A stretch of DNA of 64,000 nt from Piscinibacter caeni (GCA_003265685.1 KZ836109.1:1-64000); one strand, 5' to 3'; shown: positions 48,188 to 56,665, numbered from the stretch's first letter. Notes: generated by a model not told the origin, from the letters alone. Made by a program: numbers and translations.

Positions 48188-49168
48188 CTAGGCCGTGCCG
48201 GCGAGATCCGGCCACAGCGCCAGCACCACCCGTTCGGCGTCGTGACGGGCAAGCGATTCGCCCGTCATGAACGAGCCGGCGATCACGCGCGGCACCAGCG
48301 CGTGGAGCCGCTCGAGCTGCGGCGCCACCGGGTGCGCGCCTTCCTCCGCGTAGCGCGCTGCCAGCACCGGTGGCGGCATGCCGGTGTTGACGACCACGGT
48401 GTCGACGCGCCGGCCGAGGTGGCGGTGCACCTCCGCCACGAAGTCCGCGGCGCCGAAGCCGTCGGTCTCGCCCCGTTTGGTCATCACGTTGCACACGTAG
48501 ACCACCTCGCCCTCGCAGGCGCGGATCGCCTCGGCCACGCCGTCCACCAGCAGGCAGGGCAACACGCTGGTGTAGAGGTCACCCGGCCCGAGCAGCAGCG
48601 TGTCGGCGCGCATCAGCGCCTTGCGCGCTGCCGCCAGCACGCCGGCCGGCGGATCGAGGAAGACGCGCCGGATCGGCTGCACCGGCCGCTCGCCGGGGCA
48701 GTCGATCGCGTCCTCGCCGCGCACCAGGCTGCCGTCGCCGAGCTCGGCGCACAGCGTCGCCTGGCCGAGCGTCACCGGCAGGACCCGGCCGGCCGCTTCG
48801 AGCATCTGTTGCGCGTCCTCGAGCGCGTCGAGCAGGTCGCCGCCGTTGCGGTCCTGCAGCGCATGCAGGATCAGGTTGCCGAGGGAATGGCCGCCGACGT
48901 TGTCGTTCGGCCCGGCCGGAAAGCGGTAGCTGAACAGGTCGCGCCACAGGCTGCTCGAGCGCGCCAGCGCCACCAGCGCCTGGCGCAGATCGCCCAGCGG
49001 CAGCGGCCGGCCGAATTCGTCCATCAGGCGGCGCGAGGAGCCGCCCGAGTCGGTCATCGCGACGATCGCCGTGAGCCGCGCCGCGACCTTCTTCAGCTCC
49101 GAGAGCATCGCGAACGAGCCGGTGCCGCCGCCGACGGTGACGATCCGATCGCTGATCTGCTGGCGCAT
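48188..49168 (-). CDS. YvcK/CofD-like family protein (gluconeogenesis factor type)
   Basis: 326 residues. VTVGGGTGSFAMLSELKKV near the N-terminus and MTDSGGSSRRLMDEFGRPLPLGDLRQALVAL are diagnostic of the YvcK/CofD superfamily; NDNVGGHSLGNLILHAL, LLLGPGDLYTSVLPCLLVDG and VCNVMTKRGETDGF confirm it. Bacillus YvcK binds UDP-sugars and affects cell-wall growth on gluconeogenic carbon; the proteobacterial role is not established. Convergent with ssrA. Confidence 0.9.
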   Translation of the reverse strand: MRQQISDRIVTVGGGTGSFAMLSELKKVAARLTAIVAMTDSGGSSRRLMDEFGRPLPLGDLRQALVALARSSSLWRDLFSYRFPAGPNDNVGGHSLGNLILHALQDRNGGDLLDALEDAQQMLEAAGRVLPVTLGQATLCAELGDGSLVRGEDAIDCPGERPVQPIRRVFLDPPAGVLAAARKALMRADTLLLGPGDLYTSVLPCLLVDGVAEAIRACEGEVVYVCNVMTKRGETDGFGAADFVAEVHRHLGRRVDTVVVNTGMPPPVLAARYAEEGAHPVAPQLERLHALVPRVIAGSFMTGESLARHDAERVVLALWPDLAGTA

Positions 49169-49365
49169 GGAACACGGGCCCGGACGGGCACAAGGGACGT
49201 GAGCGCGATGTTGCCACCACGCCGGCGCGCGCCGGCTGCTGCGCCGCAGCTAAGGGTTCGTGCAGGCGGTCCGGGGGGCGCGCGCGCTGAACTCGGATCG
49301 CCGGGCCGGATCCCACCCTGCGCAGATGATGGACATGAAGTGAACCAACCGGAGCTCATCGGAGC

Positions 49366-50001
49366 ATGTACGAACGATCCTTGCTGGACCTCGGGGCGCC
49401 GCTCGCGCCCGGAGAACTCTGCGTGCTGCCGGGCGGCGCGGGGCTGGTGGTGTTTGCCCACGCCGACGGCGAGGCGCGCACCACCCCCCGCAGTGCCGAC
49501 CTGGCGCTGCGCCTGCAGCGGCGCGAACTGGGCACGCTGCTGTTCGACCTGCTCGGGCCGGACGAGCCGAACGCCACGCTGGCGCAGGACGTGCCCCTGC
49601 TGGCGGCCCGCCTCGAGCAGGCCCTGGACGCCCTGCCGCCGGCCCTGCAGAGCGAGCCGATCGGCCTGATCGGCACCGACGCCGGGGCCGCGGCGGCCCT
49701 GGTGGTGGCCGCGCGCCGACCGCAGCAGGTGCGCGCCGTGGTCTCGCGCGGCGGCCGTCCGGACCTGGCTGGCGCGGCGCTCGGCGACGTGCGCGCGCCG
49801 ACGCTGCTGCTGGTCGGCGCGGCCGATGCCGAGGTGCTCGAGCTGAATCGCCAGGCCTACGCGCGGCTGCGCGGCGAGAAGCGCATCGACGTGGTGCCGC
49901 GTGCCACGCACCTGTTCCTCGAGGCCGGGGCGCTCGACGTCGTGGCCCAGCACGCCGGGGACTGGTTCCTCGCCCATCTCGGGCCCCCGCCTGCGCGCTG
50001 A
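49366..50001 (+). CDS. alpha/beta-hydrolase-fold protein with Asp in place of nucleophilic Ser
   Basis: 211 residues resembling the small dienelactone-hydrolase-like family often seen in stress/PHB gene clusters. The nucleophile elbow reads GLIGTDAGAAAALV where GxSxG is expected, putting Asp105 at the serine position. The other triad residues seem kept: Asp in LVGAADAEVLELN and His in VPRATHLFLE. Family landmarks RAVVSRGGRPDLA and GDWFLAHL are intact. Enzymatic serine-hydrolase activity is therefore unlikely, and a haloalkane-like Asp mechanism is only a speculation. Paralogue of the next gene, 44 bases on. Confidence 0.75.
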   Translation: MYERSLLDLGAPLAPGELCVLPGGAGLVVFAHADGEARTTPRSADLALRLQRRELGTLLFDLLGPDEPNATLAQDVPLLAARLEQALDALPPALQSEPIGLIGTDAGAAAALVVAARRPQQVRAVVSRGGRPDLAGAALGDVRAPTLLLVGAADAEVLELNRQAYARLRGEKRIDVVPRATHLFLEAGALDVVAQHAGDWFLAHLGPPPAR

Positions 50002-50032
50002 GCGCGCTCAACGCGTGCGCCGGGCGGCAGCC

Positions 50033-50038
50033 TAGATT
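50033..50038 (+). promoter_or_regulatory. -10-like hexamer for the second hydrolase-like gene
   Basis: TAGATT, then GCCCCCC, then ATG at 50046. There is no Shine-Dalgarno sequence; same leaderless layout as at dnaE and thyA. Confidence 0.45.
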
Positions 50039-50045
50039 GCCCCCC

Positions 50046-50585
50046 ATGGTCGGCACACGGCAGCAGGACGCGCCGGCCGGTCCGGTGCTGATGGCGGCGC
50101 CGGCCGGCTCGCGGCACGCGAACGCGGTGGCCGCCGCGCTGCTGCGGCAGCGGCTGTGTGTGATCGCCGTGCAGGGGGCCCCGCGCTCGGCCGCGGCCTT
50201 CGAGGCGGCGCTGCGGCAACTGCTGCGAGCCCCCGACCTGACGGGCCAGCGCGTCGGCCTGTACGGCTGCGGGCCGGCGGTGTTGGCGGTGCTGCGCGTC
50301 GCCGCCGCGGCGCCCGCCCTGGTGGCCGCGGTGGTGGCCTGCGAAGGCCGGCCGGACCGGGCCGGGCCGGCGCTCGCCGCCGTGCAGGCGCCGACCCTGC
50401 TGCTGCTCGGCGCCGGCCAGGCCGCTCCGCTGGCCGCCGGACGCGCCGCGATGCAGCGCCTGGACTGCCGCAAGCGCCTCGAGGTGGTGCCCGGTGGCGT
50501 CGACGAGCCGGCGGCGCTGGCCGCCCTGGCCGAGCTGGCCGCGGACTGGTTCGCCAGCCACCTGGCCGAGCCGCCGCGCGCCTGA
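50046..50585 (+). CDS. degenerate alpha/beta-hydrolase-fold paralogue
   Basis: 179 residues aligning along the C-terminal two thirds of the preceding protein: GLYGCGPAVLAVLRVA at the nucleophile elbow (Gly76 where Ser is expected), AAVVACEGRPDRAGPALAAVQAPTLLLLGAG, and VPGGVDEPAALAALAELAADWFASHL, where the catalytic Asp and His positions are also changed. All three triad residues thus appear lost while the fold-forming segments remain. Probably a non-catalytic partner or binding protein; it could also be a decaying copy, although the frame is intact. Confidence 0.7.
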   Translation: MVGTRQQDAPAGPVLMAAPAGSRHANAVAAALLRQRLCVIAVQGAPRSAAAFEAALRQLLRAPDLTGQRVGLYGCGPAVLAVLRVAAAAPALVAAVVACEGRPDRAGPALAAVQAPTLLLLGAGQAAPLAAGRAAMQRLDCRKRLEVVPGGVDEPAALAALAELAADWFASHLAEPPRA

Positions 50586-50604
50586 GCGCCGCGGGCAGTG
50601 GGGC

Positions 50605-51282
50605 TCAGCCGAGCGTGGTGTCGCCGGCCAGGCCGTGTTCCATGCCGTAGCGGATCAGCGCCGCGGTGTTGGGCAGCTGCAGCTTGTCCATGATGCGGCT
50701 CTTGTGCGTGCTGACCGTCTTGATCGACAGGTGCAGCGCGTCGGCGATCTGCTTCGGCCGCTCGCCGGCCACCAGGCGGCGCAGCACCTCGAGCTCGCGG
50801 TCCGACAGCCCGGCATGCGCCTCCGGTTCGCTGCCGCGCTGCAGCTGCAGCACCACGCGCTCGGCCAGCGCCGGCGTCACGTAGGCGCCGCCGCTGGCCA
50901 CCTTGCGCACCGCCTGCACCAGCTCGGCGGCGGCGCCGTCCTTGGTGACATAGCCGTTGGCGCCGTTCTTGAATGCGCGCATCGCGTACTGCTCCTCCGC
51001 ATGCATCGACAGCACCAGCACGCCGACACGCGGATACCCGGCCCGGATGCGCCGGATCAGCTCCAGCCCGTTCATGCCCGGCATCGACAGGTCGACGATC
51101 GCGATGTCCACCGGCGCCTGGCGCAGCACCTCGAGCGCCTGGAAGCCGGTGCTGGCCTCGGTGATGGTCCAGCCCTCGGCCGTGGCGTCGAGGATGCGCT
51201 TCATGCCCTCGCGCACGATCGCGTGGTCGTCGGCGATCAGCAGGCGCAGCGGCTCGCGGCGCGGGCTCAGGGGGTCGGCCAT
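50605..51282 (-). CDS. LuxR/NarL-family response regulator
   Basis: 225 residues: receiver with acidic pocket IADDH, phospho-acceptor Asp64 (IAIVDLSMPGMNG) and Lys in NGYVTKDG, then a LuxR-type helix-turn-helix (LSDRELEVLRRLVAGERPKQIADALHLSIKTVSTHKSRIM). Its start overlaps the end of the kinase gene by 16 bases, so the pair is co-translated and surely cognate. Converges with the hydrolase-like pair. Target genes unknown; the LuxR-type relation to the regulator at 18.6 kb is only family level. Confidence 0.92.
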   Translation of the reverse strand: MADPLSPRREPLRLLIADDHAIVREGMKRILDATAEGWTITEASTGFQALEVLRQAPVDIAIVDLSMPGMNGLELIRRIRAGYPRVGVLVLSMHAEEQYAMRAFKNGANGYVTKDGAAAELVQAVRKVASGGAYVTPALAERVVLQLQRGSEPEAHAGLSDRELEVLRRLVAGERPKQIADALHLSIKTVSTHKSRIMDKLQLPNTAALIRYGMEHGLAGDTTLG

Positions 51283-52748
51283 GGTTCGTCGTCGGCCGCC
51301 GCGGCGGCCTGCGTGTCGTACGCCGGCGGGAGGTGCACGCGCACCCGGGCGCCGCCGCCCGGCGGGTTGTCGATCTCGAGCCGGCCGCCGAGCAGTTCGG
51401 CGCGCTCGCGCATGCCCAGCAGCCCCCAGCGGCCCTCGCGCTGCAGCGCACGCTCGGGGAAACCGACGCCGTCGTCGTGCACGCTCAGGTGCAGCCCGTC
51501 GTCGCGCCGCCGCAACTGCACGCTGGCGTGGCCGGCGCGGGCGTGGCGCGCCACGTTGGTCAGGGCCTCCTGCACCATGCGGTAGAGCGCGATCGCGACC
51601 CGCTCGTCGACCTCCGGCACCTCGTCCAGATCGACCTGCACGCGGATGCCGAGCCGGCGCGAGGCCTCGATCGCCAGCCACTCGATGGCGGCGTTCAGGC
51701 CCAGGTCGTCGAGCATCAGCGGCCGCAGGTCGGCGGCGATGCGGCGCAGCGCGGCCACCGTCTCGTCGAGCATCGCGAGCATGGCCGGCAGGCGCGAGCC
51801 GCCGCCGGACCGGCTGGACAGCTCCATCTTCAGCGCCGTCAGCCGCTGGCCCAGCTCGTCGTGCAGTTCGCGCGCGATGCGCCGGCGCTCGTCCTCGCGC
51901 GCCTCCATCACGCTGACCGAGAGCTGCCGCAGCCGGCGCTGCAGGCGCCGCGCCTCGCGCGCCTCGGCGCGCTGCCGGGTGACGTCGGCCACCACCATCT
52001 GCACCGTGGTGCGGCCGTGGTCGGGCAGGGCGGCCAGCGCGATCTCGACCTCGCGCGCCTGCCCGTCGGGGCGCGCCAGGCGTCCCTGCACCTGGCCCAT
52101 GCCGTGCCCGCCCGCCAGCACGCCGGTCACCTGCTCGCGCAGTGCCGCGTGCGACTCCGGCTGCAGCAGCGAATAGACCGACTCGCCCACCAGCGGGTGG
52201 GCGTCGCCGAGCAGCCGTGCGGCGGCCCGGTTGGCGAACACGATGCGGTCGCTGTCGGCGATCCACAGTGCCACCGGCGCCAGCTCGAACACCGCCCGCA
52301 GGCGCTGCTGCAGCCTGCGCAGCTCGTCCTGCAGGCCACGTTCGCCGCTCAGGTCGCGCAGCAGCGCGGCGACGAAGCGGCGCGTCCCCTGCGGGCCGGC
52401 CACGTCGACCCCGCTGAGCCACACCTCGGCGGGGAACTCGCGGCCATCGGCGCGCAGCGCCACCACCTGGCGGTGCGCGCGCACCGCGTGCTCGTCGGCG
52501 CTCGCGGCCGACCAGTCGCGCACCAGCTGCTCGTGCAGGCCGCGTTGGCGCGAGGGGAGGAAATCCGCCAGCGGCCGGCCGAGCGCCTGTGCGGCGCTGC
52601 AGCCGAAGATGCGCTGCGCCGCCGGGTTCAGCGCGACGACCTGCTGGCCTTCGTCGACCATCAGGATGGCCTCGTGCGCGGCCTGCAGCACGCCGCCCAG
52701 GGGCAGCGCGAACAGGTCGAGACCTTCCGCCGGCGTCGCGTCGTTCAT
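51267..52748 (-). CDS. cytoplasmic PAS-PAS sensor histidine kinase (NarL type)
   Basis: 493 residues without membrane helices. Two PAS domains (about 15-130, AAHEAILMVDEGQQVVALNPAAQRIFG; about 150-265, ELAPVALWIADSDRIVFANRAAARLLG), HisKA_3 with His296 in RIARELHDELGQRLTALKME, and an ATPase domain with N box YRMVQEALTNVARHARA and G box DDGVGFPERA. The soluble form suggests an internal signal such as redox state or oxygen, but I see no haem or Fe-S motif. The start ATG (MNDATPAEGLDLF) is chosen over an upstream non-conserved extension. Confidence 0.92.
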   Translation of the reverse strand: MNDATPAEGLDLFALPLGGVLQAAHEAILMVDEGQQVVALNPAAQRIFGCSAAQALGRPLADFLPSRQRGLHEQLVRDWSAASADEHAVRAHRQVVALRADGREFPAEVWLSGVDVAGPQGTRRFVAALLRDLSGERGLQDELRRLQQRLRAVFELAPVALWIADSDRIVFANRAAARLLGDAHPLVGESVYSLLQPESHAALREQVTGVLAGGHGMGQVQGRLARPDGQAREVEIALAALPDHGRTTVQMVVADVTRQRAEAREARRLQRRLRQLSVSVMEAREDERRRIARELHDELGQRLTALKMELSSRSGGGSRLPAMLAMLDETVAALRRIAADLRPLMLDDLGLNAAIEWLAIEASRRLGIRVQVDLDEVPEVDERVAIALYRMVQEALTNVARHARAGHASVQLRRRDDGLHLSVHDDGVGFPERALQREGRWGLLGMRERAELLGGRLEIDNPPGGGARVRVHLPPAYDTQAAAAADDEPWPTP

Positions 52749-52933
52749 GACCCCTACCCTGCCCGGATCGCGCCGCGGTGGGATGACGCAGCGCAAGAAA
52801 CCCGGCCCTCGCGGCGGGGTCGGAATCGTCCTAACGCGGGTCCGGAAAGGGCCGACGCCGGCCCGCAGGAACGGCCGATTGCCGTGCCGCGGCGCCGCGC
52901 GGATGCTGGCTGGGTCGTACCGCGGAGATTGCC

Positions 52934-53692
52934 ATGCCCGTCGCGTCCCTGTCCGAGTCGCTCAATGACCTGCTGCGCCTGTGGGGCGGCGACTCGCCGC
53001 GAGCCGCCTGCGCCGGGCAGACGGTGCTGCCGGTGTGGCGCGTGCGCGCCGGCGCGCCGCTGCTGCTGGAGGGCGCCCCGGCGGACCTGGTGCACGTGGT
53101 GCGCACCGGCTCCTTCAAGTGCCAGCGGGTCGGCGAGGACGGCTACGAGCAGGTGCTGGCCTTCCTCGGCCCGGGCGACGTGCCCGGCATCGATGCGCTC
53201 GGGTCGGGCCGGCAGAGCTGCGGCGTGGTCGCGCTGGAGGACAGCACGGTCTACGCGCTGCCGGCCCGCGAGCTCGACCGGCTGCGCCTGCTGCACCCGG
53301 CGCTCGACCAGGGCCTGCAGCGCGCCGTGGCGCGCCAGCTCGCCGATGCGCGCCATGCGGTCGAGATGATGTCGGCCGTGGCCGCCGAGGTGCGGCTCGG
53401 GCGCTTCCTGCTCTGGCTGTCGGAGAACATGGCCGCGCGCGGACAGTCGCCGCGCCGTCTGCTGCTGCGCATGAGCCGGCGCGACATCGCCAGCCTGCTG
53501 GGCATCGCCCACGAGACCGTCAGCCGGGCCTTCTCGGCGCTGACCGAGCTGGGGCTGCTGCGCGTGGAGAACCGCGACGTCGAGCTGCTCGACCTCGACG
53601 GCCTGCGCCGCTGCACACGCGCCACGCGCAGCACGCTGGTGGACCTGCCGGCCACGGCCGCGGCGCGGCACGCGCCGGTGCTGGCGGCCTGA
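52934..53692 (+). CDS. Crp/Fnr family transcriptional regulator
   Basis: 252 residues. Cyclic-nucleotide-binding-like domain (about 30-145: RVRAGAPLLLEGAPADLVHVVRTGSFK, VLAFLGPGDVPGIDALG) and a winged helix (MSRRDIASLLGIAHETVSRAFSALTELGLLRVENRDVELLD) with the E-x-x-S-R recognition-helix pattern of FNR-type proteins. The N-terminal four-cysteine Fe-S motif of true FNR is absent, so oxygen sensing by an Fe-S cluster is not expected. GGAG precedes the ATG. Divergent from the PAS kinase. Confidence 0.9.
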   Translation: MPVASLSESLNDLLRLWGGDSPRAACAGQTVLPVWRVRAGAPLLLEGAPADLVHVVRTGSFKCQRVGEDGYEQVLAFLGPGDVPGIDALGSGRQSCGVVALEDSTVYALPARELDRLRLLHPALDQGLQRAVARQLADARHAVEMMSAVAAEVRLGRFLLWLSENMAARGQSPRRLLLRMSRRDIASLLGIAHETVSRAFSALTELGLLRVENRDVELLDLDGLRRCTRATRSTLVDLPATAAARHAPVLAA

Positions 53693-54010
53693 TCAGCCCA
53701 GCTGTTCGCTGCCGCGCTCGAGGAAGGGCGCCCACGGCGCCCACCAGGCCTGCAGCAGGGGCCCGCCGGCCCGCAGCAGCTCGTCGCTCACGCCGGGCCA
53801 GGCGGCCGGCGGCCAGGCCGCGGTCGGCGCCGACAGGGCGTCGAGCCAGGCCAACCAGGCCCGGGCGGCGACCTGCTGCTGCTGCGCCCAGTAGCCCAGC
53901 AGGGCCGCGTACCCGTCGCGCTGCTGATCGATCCAGGCCGCGAGCGCCTCGTTCGAGTCGGAGCGGACGTCGATCGCGGCCGCCTCGGCCGCCGGCTTGC
54001 CTCTTGCCAT
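53693..54010 (-). CDS. tryptophan-rich small protein, function unknown
   Basis: 105 residues with nine Trp, mostly in amphipathic stretches (AAWIDQQRDGYAALLGYWAQQQQ, RAWLAWLDAL, WPPAAWPGV, LLQAWWAPWAPFLERG). No signal peptide or clear membrane helix. The helical, Trp/Ala-rich character is compatible with an amphipathic granule- or membrane-surface protein of phasin type, which is a guess only. Its stop abuts the convergent Crp/Fnr gene stop with no gap; the thyA gene is 23 bases upstream. Confidence 0.6.
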   Translation of the reverse strand: MARGKPAAEAAAIDVRSDSNEALAAWIDQQRDGYAALLGYWAQQQQVAARAWLAWLDALSAPTAAWPPAAWPGVSDELLRAGGPLLQAWWAPWAPFLERGSEQLG

Positions 54011-54033
54011 GTTGATGCTCCTGGGTGACGCGG

Positions 54034-54858
54034 CTACACGGCGACGGGCGCCTTGATGGCCGGGTGGTGCTGGTACTCGAGCACCTCGAAGTCCTCGAAC
54101 GCGTAGTCGAAGATCGAGGGCGGGCGACGCCTGATCGCGAGCACCGGGTAGGGGAAGGGCGTGCGCGACAGCTGCAGGCGCACCTGCTCGGCGTGGTTGC
54201 TGTAGATGTGGCAGTCGCCGCCGGTCCAGATGAAGTCGCCGACCTCGAGATCGCACTGCTGCGCCAGCATGTGGGTCAGCAGCGCGTAGCTCGCGATGTT
54301 GAACGGCACGCCGAGGAAGATGTCGGCGCTGCGCTGGTAGAGCTGGCAACTCAGGCGGCCCTCGGCGACGTAGAACTGGAAGAACGCGTGGCAGGGCAGC
54401 AGCGCCATCTTCGACAGCTCGGCCACGTTCCACGCACTGACGATGATGCGGCGCGATTCGGGTGTGGTCTTGATCTGGCGCACCACCTCGGCGATCTGGT
54501 CCACGTGGCCGCCGTCGGGCGTCGGCCAGGAGCGCCACTGCACGCCGTAGACCGGGCCGAGTTCGCCGTCCTCGCGCGCCCACTCGTCCCAGATCGTCAC
54601 GCCGCGTTCCTGCAGCCAGCGCACGTTGCTGTCGCCGCGCAGGAACCACAGCAGCTCGAGGATGATGGACTTCAGGTGCACCTTCTTCGTGGTGACCAGC
54701 GGGAAGCCTTCGCGCAGGTCGAAGCGCATCTGGTGGCCGAACACGCTGCGCGTGCCGGTGCCGGTGCGGTCGCCGCGGTCGACGCCATGTTCGGCCACAT
54801 GGCGCATGAAGTCCTCGTACTGCGAGCGGACGGGGCGCGTGGGGGTCTTGGCGAGCAT
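54034..54858 (-). CDS. thyA: thymidylate synthase
   Basis: Reductive methylation of dUMP to dTMP; 274 residues. Catalytic Cys156 in [12 protein letters not shown]; folate and phosphate residues in [53 protein letters not shown] and DCHIYSNH. The ATG has no Shine-Dalgarno sequence; TAGAAT ends 7 bases upstream, and a palindrome lies further upstream. Its genuine partner folA is not in the window. Confidence 0.96.
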   Translation of the reverse strand: MLAKTPTRPVRSQYEDFMRHVAEHGVDRGDRTGTGTRSVFGHQMRFDLREGFPLVTTKKVHLKSIILELLWFLRGDSNVRWLQERGVTIWDEWAREDGELGPVYGVQWRSWPTPDGGHVDQIAEVVRQIKTTPESRRIIVSAWNVAELSKMALLPCHAFFQFYVAEGRLSCQLYQRSADIFLGVPFNIASYALLTHMLAQQCDLEVGDFIWTGGDCHIYSNHAEQVRLQLSRTPFPYPVLAIRRRPPSIFDYAFEDFEVLEYQHHPAIKAPVAV

Positions 54859-54865
54859 TCGCGCG

Positions 54866-54871
54866 ATTCTA
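54866..54871 (-). promoter_or_regulatory. thyA: -10 hexamer of thyA, leaderless configuration
   Basis: TAGAAT on the minus strand, then CGCGCGA, then the thyA ATG. Confidence 0.55.
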
Positions 54872-54890
54872 TGGTTGCCACAGCCGGCGA

Positions 54891-54904
54891 CTGTTGGCCA
54901 ACAG
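54891..54904. promoter_or_regulatory. 14-bp perfect palindrome upstream of thyA
   Basis: CTGTTGGCCAACAG is its own reverse complement. It lies 20-33 bases upstream of the thyA -10 hexamer, around the -35 region, and 62 bases past the end of the peptidase gene. It could be an operator or chance. Confidence 0.35.
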
Positions 54905-54965
54905 ATCCGTTACGCGAGCACCCAAGTCGAATTCTTCGGCCCTACCCTGGAGCAGTCTGGCGCCG

Positions 54966-55952
54966 TTATGCGAGCGAAACCAGTTGCAGTTCCTCAAGGC
55001 GGATTGCCATCGCTTCTACTGACACACCGAACATGGCCGCTAGCGAGACGATCTGCCGGCCGTCGAAGCGTATGGCACCCGCGACGAGCCGAGCGAAGTC
55101 ACGCTGTGTCTTGCATCGCATGCGTGTGTCCGCTAGAGACTCTCCAAGAAGTGCAAAGGCCGTTTGGTCATCAAGAACAAGCAGGCGACGACCGAAAATG
55201 CCCGCGAAGCGATCCCCGACCAGCTTCGCGGGTAACAGGAACAAGGTGGCGAAGCGATCGGCCTCACGCTCTTGCGGATCCTTTGCCGAGGCAGTCCCGT
55301 CCAACGGGCGATCTCGGTGCATTGCGGCGAGGCCACTATGTAGCCTCGCGTGTCCCAACTCGTGAGCGAGGGTGAAGTTGCGAATCGCACGCACAAATTG
55401 CCCGGACACTCGAACCATCCGAGAGTCGTTGTCGATCAAGCCAGCGACCTCGATGAGCCCCGAATCGGACCGCCACTGTCCGAGCGTTTCCTCCTCGACA
55501 CACTCATACCCCAACATCTCTAAAGCAACCACTGGGTTCAGTAACTCAATCGGGTCAACGTCGACAGATTCGCCGAAGAAGGTGGTCCGGTTCCGCCAGA
55601 GTTCTCGAAGCAGGTCTCGGACGTTTGCCTCAATCTCAGACTCTGCGAGCCGTTGTTCGCTCCGGCCTCCACGGCCGTGCGATGGCGCTCGACCCGAGTC
55701 GCCCGAATTCGAGGGCGACGACGCGGGCTGTCGGAGGGACGGCGCATGTGCTAGCGCAGACTTCGTGCCGCTGCCGTCAAGGTGAGCGTACTGATTCTCG
55801 AGCAGGCGGCGATCCGTCTCGACGGCGATGGCGGACGCGAGCACGGCGCCATCTGTCGGAACTTCGTCGGACTCCAGGTACTCGACTAGCGCATACGGAT
55901 TCCCGAGGCGTCGGCGCTGCTCGCGCACTGAAGCCAAGGTCAATTGATCCAT
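54966..55952 (-). CDS. ImmA/IrrE-family metallopeptidase with novel N-terminal region
   Basis: 328 residues. The zinc site is LAHELGHARLH (His197, Glu198, His201) with the downstream acidic EREAD (228-232) and RFATLFLLPAKL, the ImmA/IrrE (COG2856) pattern. Residues 1-120 are an unrecognised helical part plus a Ser/Gly-rich linker (about 62-98). Such peptidases cleave repressors of mobile elements or stress regulons and are normally next to an XRE-type gene; none is present. Base composition is clearly lower in GC than its neighbours and codon use is mixed, so horizontal origin is likely. The start ATG reads MDQLTLASVREQRRRLGNP. Confidence 0.85.
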   Translation of the reverse strand: MDQLTLASVREQRRRLGNPYALVEYLESDEVPTDGAVLASAIAVETDRRLLENQYAHLDGSGTKSALAHAPSLRQPASSPSNSGDSGRAPSHGRGGRSEQRLAESEIEANVRDLLRELWRNRTTFFGESVDVDPIELLNPVVALEMLGYECVEEETLGQWRSDSGLIEVAGLIDNDSRMVRVSGQFVRAIRNFTLAHELGHARLHSGLAAMHRDRPLDGTASAKDPQEREADRFATLFLLPAKLVGDRFAGIFGRRLLVLDDQTAFALLGESLADTRMRCKTQRDFARLVAGAIRFDGRQIVSLAAMFGVSVEAMAIRLEELQLVSLA

Positions 55953-56014
55953 CAAGCACCCCCGCCTATACCTAGCCATCTGCAGTCTAGCAGCGGAGGG
56001 ATGCCACCGTGCGT

Positions 56015-56665
56015 TCACCCCTGCGGCACCGGCTCCCTCAGGAAGATCTCCACGCGCCGGTTCTGCGCCCGGCCGGACTCGCTGGCGTTGTCGGCCACCG
56101 GCTCGCGCGCGCCGTGGCCTTCGGTCTCGACACGCGCCGGCGCCACGCCGCGCGTGGCGAGGTAGTCGCGCACGCTCTGCGCGCGCTCCACCGACAGCGG
56201 GTTGTTGATCGCGTCGCTGCCGGTGCTGTCGGTGTGGCCGACGATGCGCACCCGCATGGCCGGGTCGAGGCCGGAGGCGAACTGGTCGAGCACCGGCCGC
56301 ATCGCCGGCTTGATGGCGGCACGGCCGACGTCGAACGAGAAGTCGCTCGGCACGTTGACCTTGAGCTGGTTGTCGGCGGTGCGGCTGACGTCGATGCCGG
56401 TGCCCTGCGTGGCCTGCTGCATGGCGGCGTGTTTCTCCTCCATGCGCTTGGACCACAGGTTGCCGGCCACCGCGCCGATCGCGCCGCCGACCACCGCGCC
56501 GATGCCGGCCTTGCCGCCGGTGGCGGAGCTGAGTACCGCGCCGACGCCGGCGCCGATGCCGGCCCCGACCGCGGTGCCCTTCTGGCGTTCGCTCATGTTG
56601 GCGCAGCCGACCAGCAGCGCGGCGGCCAGCGCGACGGCGGTGACGGGGCGAAGACGTTCTTGCAT
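56015..56665 (-). CDS. OmpA-family lipoprotein with glycine-zipper domain (YiaD-like)
   Basis: 216 residues. Lipobox LLVGC with acylated Cys21, a glycine-zipper membrane-interacting region (about 33-70, GAGIGAGVGAVLSSATGG, GAVVGGAIGAVAGNLW), then an OmpA-like peptidoglycan-binding domain (VRIVGHTDSTGSDAINNPLSVERAQSVRDYL, RRVEIFL). Outer-membrane anchored, probably holding the membrane to the cell wall. CGAGGAGATCCGC precedes the ATG. Confidence 0.92.
   Translation of the reverse strand: MQERLRPVTAVALAAALLVGCANMSERQKGTAVGAGIGAGVGAVLSSATGGKAGIGAVVGGAIGAVAGNLWSKRMEEKHAAMQQATQGTGIDVSRTADNQLKVNVPSDFSFDVGRAAIKPAMRPVLDQFASGLDPAMRVRIVGHTDSTGSDAINNPLSVERAQSVRDYLATRGVAPARVETEGHGAREPVADNASESGRAQNRRVEIFLREPVPQG

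Noticed and set aside
48060-48494. Open frames reading across the tmRNA 3' end
   Set aside because: They overlap the tmRNA acceptor and T-arm sequence and its terminator, and no ribosome-binding site is present.
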